A stretch of DNA of 64,000 nt from Oncomelania hupensis (Eukaryota > Mollusca > Gastropoda > Littorinimorpha > Pomatiopsidae): assembly GCA_036898135.1 (NCBI GenBank), contig CM072513.1, positions 39,794,673 through 39,858,672 of the forward strand. Direction: 5' to 3'. Below are positions 43,338-52,417 of the stretch, piece by piece. Every line of letters starts with the position of its first letter. Within the stretch, counting starts at the first letter, position 1. A program made the translations under genes and the position numbers. The notes beneath the pieces are model-generated. The model did not search any database. It was given only the letters and a program-made list of their open reading frames with translations, and had not been told where the DNA came from.

Positions 43338-44680
43338 TGTTACACTCGATTCGATGTTGGTGTTTTTCTATCAGTATTTGATTCAGCCCCGATGCTGAAT
43401 TCCTGATAGGTGTAACTCTGATTCGTTTATCCACGCAGCCTGCTCAATCAGCATACAAGTCACAAAGTCGACGTATGAAGTTTTCCACTTTTATTCAGCA
43501 CACATCAACAACTGCATACAATCGCCTTTTCACGCTCAACTTTTTACTTTCCAACTCACTATCAACAACTCTCTCTTTTTGAAACATTGCGGCACTTAAA
43601 TAGTCTCTTGATACTCCCGAACACCCTGGATCAATCTCGTATGACGCAATTAAACCAATCGCTTCTAACTTCGTCATTACTGACTTACGTCATACATATT
43701 TCTTCTCCTTCCGGGAACATTCTCATACTTCGATATTTATCGGGAAGTTTCCATCGATAGTAAATTACTCAAATCTAGAGATTTCTCCAATAATATCGAC
43801 CAACGCAAATTATCAACGCCACACAAAGCCCCTCCTAACAACAATGCAAACTCAAATCAAAGGTAAATAAACTCCATTACTCAGTGATGAAGAAAGTTTT
43901 TAAGCTAGGGGTATTTATACCCTCAACCAAAACATGTGGGGATTTTCATACCCTCATTGCAAACATAAGGTTTTTTTTATACCCCCTTTAAGTTTTTTAG
44001 GGGGTACACCAACATACGTAATAAACACTTTGCGTGGAAAGTCTTTTCATCAGTTTGAGTTTCTTCAGCCGGGCCCGGTTGCAGCTCACCTTTTTCTTCT
44101 CTTACCGAGCACTCAAAGCCAAAGGCTGACAAAAAAGTTGTTTTTTTTTTAATTGTGTTAATTTTTTTTGCAATTAGTTTTATCTGCTTTATTTTTTCTT
44201 TTCTTCGGCTTCCTCTCAGATCGCTGCTTGTCGGCCATGTTTAATGTTGGGTTGTTGTCAGTCTTATATAGCCAATCAAAAGCGTCGAGAAAAAATAGTG
44301 AATATTATCGTGCATATGATTGGCTGTTTCTCGGAAGCGACAGAATGAATAGGAGGGGGAGAGAGGGTGGTAGGCGGTCGCGCAGGACGCACAGGCACAC
44401 GATCCAAATCGAGCGAAAGCTGTACGCACGACTGAAATGGTTGTACCTGATGATACCTCCGAGCAACTTAGCTTTACGTTTTCATACCCCTTTGGCTCTG
44501 ACTTTGTGCGTGTTTATACCCTTTCATTACATTTTCGTTACGTGATTTCTCAACTCAGTACGTGAAACACGTACGATTGTACGTGATCTCCATCACTGAT
44601 TACTGAATACTTTGCAAAACGAAACGATTAGATCTATCGTGCGCGTTTCAGACATACTTTCGTTCGCGTTTACCGTAACA
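43338..44680 (-). mobile_element. Solo gypsy B LTR, interrupted by a MITE-like element
   Basis: TGTTACACTCGATTCG at the start and CCGTAACA at the end match the gypsy B LTR. The LTR part is 43338-43881 plus 44605-44680. Short flanks gtct/gttt suggest a decayed target duplication. There is no internal region. Confidence 0.85.
43882..44598. mobile_element. 717-bp MITE-like element in the solo B LTR
   Basis: Ends CAGTGATG and CATCACTG are inverted repeats, flanked by attact at 43876-43881 and 44599-44604. The interior has 'gtatttatacc' and 'gtgtttataccc' near opposite ends, an acgtgaaacacgtac palindrome near 44561, and no transposase. CAGTG-type ends recall hAT-like elements, but a 6-bp duplication does not fit that group well, so the class is open. 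Confidence 0.7.
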
Positions 44681-44770
44681 GTTTCAATGGACTTTTATTA
44701 CCATAATAAATGAACGTTTACTACCATAAGTCTAAATAAACATTTATTACCATAACATAAGCCTAAATGA
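44681..44770. repeat. About 31-bp tandem repeat, right of the solo B LTR
   Basis: Continuation of the array at 43245-43337 with units such as 'tttattaccataacata'. Confidence 0.7.
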
Positions 44771-44776
44771 ACCACC

Positions 44777-45452
44777 ATCGGCACATGGAATGTTCGGACC
44801 ATGTACGAATCAGGAAAGACGGCACAGGGAGCAGCTGAGATGAGGAATAATGACTTGACCGTGTTAGGCATCAGCGAGACACGATGGACCCAAGCTGGAC
44901 AAAGGCGACTGATGACAGGAGAACTATTCTGTACTCCGGGCACGAAGAAAACGATGCACCCCACACGCAGGGAGTAGGCTTTATGTTGTCCAATCAGGCA
45001 AAGGGGGCACTTATAGAATGGGAGGCCTATGGCCCCAGGATCATCACAGCATCCTTCCGTACCAAGATGAGGAAAATCAAGATGAACCTTGTCCAGTGCT
45101 ATGCTCCACCGAACGACAGTTAGAGGATGTTAAAGACCATTTCTACAGCAGACTACAGAAGATCCTTGAGACCTACCCAGACAAGGACATCACCATCCTC
45201 ATGGGAGATGTCAATGCCAAGATTGGGTCTGACAACACCGGATACGAACCAGTTATGGGCACCCACGCCTTAGGAGTAATGAATGAGAATGGAGAGAGAT
45301 TTGCGGATCTGTGTGCACTCAACAACCTAGTCATCGGAGGCAGCATCTTTCCTCACAAGCGGATCTACAAGAGTACATGGTTATCTCCAGACAATGCGAC
45401 AGAGAACCAGATCGACCACATCTGCATTAGCAAGAAATTCCGAAGATCCCTG
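44777..45452 (+). mobile_element. N2 non-LTR retrotransposon, endonuclease part
   Basis: Plus-strand text IGTWNVRTMYESGKTAQ at 44777, VLGISETRWTQAG near 44855, then in a second frame LYSGHEENDAPHTQGVGFM, and in a third ITILMGDVNAKIGSDNTG near 45190, NGERFADLCALNNLVIGG near 45289 and ENQIDHICISKKFRRSL up to 45452. This is an AP-endonuclease domain from its N-terminus, with at least two frameshifts. The reading resumes at 59762 (DVRVRRGADVASDHHLVMA) after removal of gypsy A2. Confidence 0.85.
45448..45452. repeat. Left target duplication (ccctg) of gypsy A2
   Basis: ccctg at 45448-45452 recurs at 59757-59761. One copy restores the N2 endonuclease frame. Confidence 0.9.
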
Positions 45453-46990
45453 TGTCACGAATTGGCTAGTTTAACTCTGCTTGTTGACTATTTAGCCATG
45501 TGTAGTACTTGTAACTTTAGAAGTTAGACTATAACACAGCAGCAATTAAATTACACAGCAGACCACACACCGCGAGCCCGACCCACGCTAGCGCAGTGAG
45601 TCAGCACTTGAGCTTTGAAACGGACCGTTTTAACCAATCAGAGCAGGCTCAGTGGGTAGAGCAGTTCTGAATGTGTCAGAGCATAACACAGTTTGAATCA
45701 GTCGTGTGTGAGACGAGGAAGGGTCAACATCTCCACAGTTAGAGAACTATCTTCACTCATAGACCAGGAAGCAGGACGTTAGAATCTTAGAATTCTCTCA
45801 AGTCATCACGGGCCTGAACTTGTCAAACAGGTAAATGAACACCCTTCTGTTTCATCGTGATATATTTGTATTATTGTTGAAATTATGTTTGTGGAATTTG
45901 CTATGCATAAATGTGAATTATTAATCCGAAATTGCCGTACCACGTGGAAGAGCCGACCACGAGGCGAAACACGACCGGTTGCGCCGCCATGTTGCATGCC
46001 GTACGGAACCACTGTTGTTTAACTTATATGTATGTTTGCAGACCAGTGGCTGTACCACTGAATGTTTATAATATTATTAATTCTGTATGTGTATAGTTAG
46101 ACACGATTGATATTTATGTATGTATAGGAATTTAGAGTGAGATTCCAGTGGAACCCGGAAGTAGCAGAATGTTCGTCGCTTATGTATAGAGATGTGGAGC
46201 TATCACTGAGGGCTACTTTGGCTTTCAGTGAGACGCTCTGCACAAACCGATTATTCAGGGTTGTGCAGAATTTCGTCTCTTATATTACAGACGAGCAGGC
46301 GAGCTATCCCGAGCTATCCCGAGCTATCCTGTGCGCACCACTCCACAGAAACGACTAGTTGGCGGAGTATCCTCTACCGCACAAGACGGAAAGAGCTACC
46401 CGGAAAACTCCCTGTCAGACCCCACAGCGTGGCAAGGGAACCCAACTACACAACGACACAGGTGGACCAGAAGCTACCTCACAGAAGGACTTCGAACCCC
46501 CACTCATGAGTTAAGTGCATAACACGAAGGTGCACTTAACCTGATCAAAACAGGACCACAGTAGTCCAACTCTTCAGAAACTGTAAAACGGACCACAGTA
46601 GTCCAAATCTACATGAAATATTATAGCAAGTGCCCGAGGAAGATATAACAGCTGCCTAGACTATCAGCGATCGAACTATTAGCAGTGACTGAGACTTTTT
46701 AAGTTAGATTAGTACTTAGAGAATCTTGTATAGAGTAGAAGAAATAAATGTGTGATTTTAACTGTTATCAAGTGGCTGGACTACATATGATTCATAGCCG
46801 TGTGAAAGCTAGTGTGACAGTATTCTTTTACCATTTTTCTATCTATTTCTGTACCCCAACCTTAACACAGAACGAGCTAAACAAATAAATTTATTAAAGT
46901 AATTCATAGGGTAACTTACTAGCAGTTCCCACCGAATAAACGTGAGGGTCCATAATTCCATTGTGCAGAGCCCATAAAACCCCCGTGACA
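45453..46990 (+). repeat. Gypsy A2 5' LTR
   Basis: TGTCACG...GTGACA, 1538 bp. Its ends resemble the A1 LTR. The middle, roughly 45810-46540, has no counterpart there but matches the divergent solo LTR at 17288-18793. It contains a tripled 10-bp word (gagctatccc) at 46303-46330 and two copies of 'ggaccacagtagtcca'. Confidence 0.9.
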
Positions 46991-47361
46991 CTTTAATTGG
47001 CGAGCCTAGCCAGGATCTGTGGATAATAGGAATTGGGTATAACCGGATCTAAGTACAATAAAATTAGATAACAGTAGGAGTAGTAGAATAACTTAGAATA
47101 GTGTAAGGGTATAACACTGATCAGTTGGGTGCACTATTCTTTAGTTAAAAACTTTTTTGCTTCAAATATTTTTGTGCCTGTATGTTGCATTGTTCTTTTG
47201 CAGGTTTTGCTTAAATAACTGTTGTATGCCATTTGACTCTTGTTTTATTCTATTATTGATTACGAATTTGATTGTCTTTGCATTGTTGTTATTGACTTGC
47301 AATATTGCTAATGTTTTGGTATTCCACGTGATTCAGAGGTTGTTCATAGACACGTTTGGCA

Positions 47362-47928
47362 ATGTCGGACCCAGTGGCCTTGAGATTGCGCTTCAAAGAA
47401 TTAGGGGAAGCTTTACACTTAGCAGGGGGAGACCTAATTGCGTATATCAATGCAGAGGTAGAGAAACAGGAGGCTAAGGCAGAGAGAGCAGCCGAGAGAG
47501 AACAGAAGAAACTCGAAGCAGAACAGAGAAAAGCAGAACTAGAAGCAGAGCAAAAGAAACTAGCATTAGAAGCAGAGCAGAAGAAACTAGCATTAGAAGC
47601 AGAGCAGAAGAAACTAGCATTAGAAGCAGAGCAAAAGAAAGCAGAGTTAGAAGCAGCAAGAGAACAGAAAAAATTAGAATTAGAAGGAGAACAGAAGAAG
47701 GCAGCATTAGCAGCAGAGAGAAAAGCAGAAGTTAGGAAATGGGAGTATGAGAGGGCAGAAAAAGAAAAAGAGAGGGAAGAAAAGGAAAAAGAAAGACAGC
47801 ATGAGTTAGAGCTAAGAAGATTGGGATCAGGAGCTTCAAGTTCTTCCTCAACCTCCCCACTCAGATCAGCTAGAGGTAGCATCCAACCCTGTACAAGGAA
47901 TGTCATTTCCACTGGGAACATTCAATGA
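47362..47928 (+). pseudogene. Gypsy A2 Gag N-terminus (coiled coil), frameshifted
   Basis: ATG at 47362 gives MSDPVALRLRFKELGEAL, then a long Glu/Lys/Ala coiled coil. Compared with A1 it carries extra near-identical 30-bp units coding EQKKLALEA at about 47550-47640. A two-base deletion near 47852 (aacctcccc against aacccctcccc in A1) throws it out of the frame of the rest of Gag. Confidence 0.85.
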
Positions 47929-50509
47929 GAGAGAAGAAGGTCTAGATCTCTATCTGACTAGGTTTGAGCGTCTAGCAACCGAGTACAAACTAGATCCCAC
48001 TCATTGGTCTTTTAAGCTTAGTCAAGGGCTTAGAGGAAAGGCTTATGACATCTACAGTAAGCTACCGACTGACAGAGTGACTGACTATCACAAAGTAAAA
48101 GAGGCACTCCTAACGGGATTCGAACTAACAGGAGAATGCTACCGGCAAAAGTTCCGCACCAATCGGAGAGTGAAAGGAGAGAGCTATGCGCAGTTCGCGG
48201 ATCGGTTGTCCACAACGCTGGATAAGTGGATTAGCCAGTCAGCCACGGCTAAGACGTATGATGGACTGACAGAACTGTTAGTATGGGAACAGCTACGGGA
48301 AACCATGACCCCCGAGCTGAGAACATTCTCAGTAGAGCAGGGCGCGGAAAGACTGGAAGATCTGGTCAAGGTCGCAGATAGGTACGTGGCCGCCCACGGA
48401 GAAGCCAAGAGCTTCAGGCGAGACCTAAAGCCTAACGGGAAAGAGGCACAGAAACGAAGCCCTAACCGGGAAGAGCGCACCGCGAATAAGCCGAATAACC
48501 CCAGACCTGGGCAGAATAAAGGACCCAACACGGAATTCGGGAAAAGAGGTCCTGCAGAACAGAGACGGTATTGTTCGTTCTGCAACAGAAACAATCACTC
48601 CACCGCAGAATGTTTCAAGTTGGCCGCACAACGTAGGGAAGAGCGCGAAAGCCGGCCAGCGCACAGAGTTCTAACTCAAAGCAGCGGTAACAAGCCACAC
48701 ACGATCGGAGATCACCCATCGGTGACAGACACGGTCAAGGTCAACGGTAAAGAAGCGAACTGTCTGTATGACACAGGTCTATCATACGACGCGATAGTTA
48801 GCGAATCTCTTGTATCGCGCGCGGACTTGACGGACAATACAGTCGACTTACAAGGAGCAGACTTGACGAAACCGACGACTACTGGCCCAATAGCATGGAT
48901 AGAAGTAGAGAGTAGGTACGTCACAGGACGAATCCAAGCAGCTGTTTTACAGAAACCCCTGTATGATCTAGTGCTAGGTTGTAGGTATGTGTTCTTAGGC
49001 ACGCCCCCCAAAACTGTAGAGATAGCTGCAGTGCAAACCAGGGCCCAAGCTAAAACCCAACCACCCCAGCCCGAGTTCGCTCCGAATCCAGGACTCGAAG
49101 AGATCAAAACAGCACAGAAAGAAGACACCTCGATAGCGAAGTGCTTCCAGAAGCTACCCAAGGCGCACACACCCCCGCACAAGGGAGACTTCTACATGGA
49201 ACAGGGAGTTCTACATCGACAAGGAGATGGAGATCACACCCAACTAGTACTACCAGCCACCCTTCGAGCCCAAGTACTAGAATTAGGCCACAGCATGCCA
49301 CTCAGCGGACACATGGGAATTGGAGCCACAGTGCAGAGAATCAGCGCACACTACTATTGGCCAGGAATCACGGAGGATGTCAAGCGCTACGTGAAATCTT
49401 GCCACCAATGTCAACGATATTCCCCGCGACATCACACCGTACCAGTTACCTTAGGACCATCAGTAGTAGTCGGCGTGCCATTCCAGCAAGTCTCAGTAGA
49501 CATAGTAGGACCACTGCCCATGACCAAGAAGCGGAACAGATTTCTACTCACACTCGTCGACGCATGTACGATGTGGTGCGAAGCAGTCCCGTTGCCAGCG
49601 ATTGACACCAAGAAGATTGCAGATGCACTCATCGCCATCTTTACCAGAGTCGGATTCCCGGACAGCATTAGAACGGACAACGGATCTCAGTTCACCGGCC
49701 GCCTGATGCAAGACGTGTTCGAGTTGATACAAGTTCATCACATTCGCACACCACCATACCACCCCGCCAGCAACGGACAAGTAGAAAGACTGAATGGAAC
49801 CCTTCTCACCATCCTCAGGAAAGTCGCCGACGACAATCCAGAAGCGTGGGACACCTACGTGAATGCGGCACTGTTCGCATACCGAGAAACGCCCCATGCA
49901 GCCACCGGCTACACCCCGTCAACCTTGCTATTCGGCAGACCTCTAGCAGGACCGCTAGAAGCCCTACGCAGAAGTTGGACGGAAGCCAAGATAGACGACA
50001 CACCAAGAGGTGCCACCAAGTACGTCGCAGACCTGCAGGAAGCCCTCAAAGCAACGTGGAAGAAAGCTGGTGAAGCACTGAAGAAGGCAAGAGCCCGTCA
50101 GGCGAAGTACTACAACTGCCACGCGAAGGACAGAGAACTGCAAGTCGGCGATCAAGTGCTACTCTTACTTCCAAGTGGAACCAACAAGCTGGACATCGCT
50201 TGGAGAGGACCGTACCGGGTGACTGCCACGAAATCCAAGACAGTCTACCAAGTAGAGGTGAACGGGAGAGCCCGATACCACCACATCAATCGCCTCAAGA
50301 AGTACACGGACCGACCAGCGACCCCCAGCACGCACACATGGATGGCCATCGCCATCGCGGAAGAAGTTCATCCCCAACTACAACAGCATCGCCGTACCAC
50401 TGACAAATGGAACCCGGAAAATCGCCCCGGACAAAGTAGTTTGGACAGCCGAATGCGAGACAGCATTCCAAACACTCAAGGACAAAATGACATCACCTAC
50501 CCGATTTGA
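47900..50509 (+). CDS. Gypsy A2 Gag C-terminus, protease and integrase (no RT)
   Basis: The frame contains the capsid-like region (ATG at 47900 is internal), the zinc knuckle CSFCNRNNHSTAEC near 48577, the protease CLYDTGLS near 48760, the HHCC zinc region near 49290-49410, and the integrase catalytic residues in VSVDIVGP near 49492, RTDNGSQF near 49672 and NGQVERLNG near 49775. The GPY-type C-terminus is near 50200. Beyond about 50387 the frame enters out-of-phase RNase H sequence. The N-terminus is separated by the frameshift near 47852, so this copy cannot make a complete Gag. Confidence 0.88.
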   Translation: MSFPLGTFNEREEGLDLYLTRFERLATEYKLDPTHWSFKLSQGLRGKAYDIYSKLPTDRVTDYHKVKEALLTGFELTGECYRQKFRTNRRVKGESYAQFADRLSTTLDKWISQSATAKTYDGLTELLVWEQLRETMTPELRTFSVEQGAERLEDLVKVADRYVAAHGEAKSFRRDLKPNGKEAQKRSPNREERTANKPNNPRPGQNKGPNTEFGKRGPAEQRRYCSFCNRNNHSTAECFKLAAQRREERESRPAHRVLTQSSGNKPHTIGDHPSVTDTVKVNGKEANCLYDTGLSYDAIVSESLVSRADLTDNTVDLQGADLTKPTTTGPIAWIEVESRYVTGRIQAAVLQKPLYDLVLGCRYVFLGTPPKTVEIAAVQTRAQAKTQPPQPEFAPNPGLEEIKTAQKEDTSIAKCFQKLPKAHTPPHKGDFYMEQGVLHRQGDGDHTQLVLPATLRAQVLELGHSMPLSGHMGIGATVQRISAHYYWPGITEDVKRYVKSCHQCQRYSPRHHTVPVTLGPSVVVGVPFQQVSVDIVGPLPMTKKRNRFLLTLVDACTMWCEAVPLPAIDTKKIADALIAIFTRVGFPDSIRTDNGSQFTGRLMQDVFELIQVHHIRTPPYHPASNGQVERLNGTLLTILRKVADDNPEAWDTYVNAALFAYRETPHAATGYTPSTLLFGRPLAGPLEALRRSWTEAKIDDTPRGATKYVADLQEALKATWKKAGEALKKARARQAKYYNCHAKDRELQVGDQVLLLLPSGTNKLDIAWRGPYRVTATKSKTVYQVEVNGRARYHHINRLKKYTDRPATPSTHTWMAIAIAEEVHPQLQQHRRTTDKWNPENRPGQSSLDSRMRDSIPNTQGQNDITYPI

Positions 50510-50964
50510 CTCAGCCATTCGTTCTTCGCACCGACGCAAGCGACTTAGGCCTCGGAGCAGTACTGCTACAGCGCGACCCCAAGAATGCAGAGACGCTATT
50601 CCCTGTCGCCTACGCCAGCAGAAAATTGAGATCCGCCGAGACCCACTACGCCACGTCGGAGAAAGAATGTCTTGGACTAGTCTGGGCCATACAGAAGTTT
50701 CAACTCTACCTGTATGGGACCCACTTCACAGTTCAGGTGGACCACCAACCACTATCGTTCCTGGCAGCCTCCAAGTCTTTGAACTCTCGCCTGATGAGAT
50801 GGGCACTCACCCTTCAGGCATACTCATTCCAGATCGAGTACATCCCCGGCAAAGAAAACCACGGAGCCGACTACCTCAGTCGCCATCTCGTGGAGGACAC
50901 AGCAGCTGTCGCCCACCCAACACAACTAAGGGCCACAGCACCAGAATTCGTCCCCGCCCAGTAA
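50394..50964 (+). pseudogene. Gypsy A2 RNase H remnant
   Basis: Same junction as A1, starting with the tether sequence, then a 16-bp deletion (ggcgcc...ccac of A1 missing near 50496) breaks the frame. From 50506 it reads FVLRTDASDLGLGAVLL, TSEKECLGLVWAIQKFQ, VQVDHQPLSFL and GKENHGADYLSRH. Catalytic residues are retained. No reverse transcriptase precedes it. Confidence 0.82.
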
Positions 50965-51131
50965 TACTCTGTCACTAGTGTCCACAGCTACCTGGCATAG
51001 CATTGCAGCTCAGGTAGAGCAACTTAATTAGTTTGTAAATAGGACCCTAGGATAGTGCAGTGTTAAACTAGGCTCTGTAGTAGAAAAAGGTCGAATCCAG
51101 TAGTCATCGCCTTTTTTCAGTTGAGGGAGCC

Positions 51132-51445
51132 TGTCACGAATTGGCTAGTTTAACTCTGCTTGTTGACTATTTAGCCATGTGTAGTACTTGTAACTTTAGA
51201 AGTTAGACTATAACACAGCAGCAATTAAATTACACAGCAGACCACACACCGCGAGCCCGACCCACGCTAGCGCAGTGAGTCAGCACTTGAGCTTTGAAAC
51301 GGACCGTTTTAACCAATCAGAGCAGGCTCAGTGGGTAGAGCAGTTCTGAATGTGTCAGAGCATAACACAGTTTGAATCAGTCGTGTGTGAGACGAGGAAG
51401 GGTCAACATCTCCACAGTTAGAGAACTATCTTCACTCATAGACCA
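51132..51445 (+). repeat. Gypsy A2 3' LTR, first segment
   Basis: The first 314 bp of the LTR, ending in gacca where BEL is inserted. It resumes at 58533; 314 plus 1224 bp equals the 1538 bp of the 5' LTR. Confidence 0.93.
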
Positions 51446-52330
51446 TGTCGCTGCCTCACACATAAGACGCCAAAACGGATGTAAAGGAATCTTTCATTTA
51501 TTCTCCATACAGGGCCATAAAAAACTGGAATAAACCAGACAAAGCAAAAATCACTAAAAACAGTAAAAAGTCAAGTTATAAATAACATACTATACATAGT
51601 CATTCAAAAACGAAAATTTATCACATTGTGCATCATTTTATATATCACATTATTTATCATGTAAATTAAATTGACATAATAAAATCACAGTTTATTGAAC
51701 TGAATAAAAAACCACTGAAGTTACATCAAACCTATATCATGTTGTGCAAACAAACGCCAACATGCAAACTTGACCCTCATTTCGTTGCACGCATAATTTC
51801 ATGACAAACCATAAATAATTCGTACCTCGTCTTCTCCCTTAGTATGATGACAGCGAAACAATATAAATGACATAAATCGTTCCGGCGAAGATATTTCCCA
51901 TTCAGTCTGGTTGCCACAAAAATCAAAGGGGACGACGCAACACAGTCGAACTCAACACCCGGTCCGTTCAGTGGAACTTTCTCAAGGGAACTCACCCTTA
52001 CCCAAACCTCAAAAACAGCGCCACCACTGGCGTAATAATTGCTCAACTGCAAAATTAATAAACCTATGAAAGGTACATACATTTTATAGTTTAACATAAA
52101 AACTAGTTTTAAAACAAAACCTTAATTGAATTTATATCCTAAGTAATAATAATAATTACATAGAATTAAAGGTACTGGAGGCGGACTAATTTACTCAGCA
52201 GATGCACACATGAGAAAACAGTCGCAGTCAAACAAGGGGGAACTATCCTTTAACTTTTTACTAGAGAAAGTACGGCAGTTATTTCCCCTAGACCACCGAG
52301 TGTTCGAAATTATGACTTGCGGCAGCAACA
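51446..52330 (-). repeat. BEL left LTR (3' LTR on the minus strand)
   Basis: 885 bp, TGTCGCTG...AGCAACA. It includes a 106-codon minus-strand frame at 51777-52097 (MLNYKMYVPFIGLLILQL) that is also in the other LTR because the LTRs are identical. No function is claimed. Confidence 0.93.
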
Positions 52331-52417
52331 CTCCCACCCAAAACACAAAAAAGGTGAATAAGAAAATTAATAAACAATTTTAAAGAATGTTTTTCAAAGT
52401 TTAGGTGTCAATCAGAG

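Noticed and set aside
46137..46358. 73-codon ORF in the A2 LTR, related frame in the 17.3-kb solo LTR
   Set aside because: Similarity is equally high at the nucleotide level across the LTR, the frame differs in length between copies, and LTRs normally do not encode proteins.
51777..52097. 106-codon ORF repeated in both BEL LTRs with a signal-peptide-like start
   Set aside because: Its duplication follows from LTR identity and there is no recognisable domain. It could still be tested for expression.
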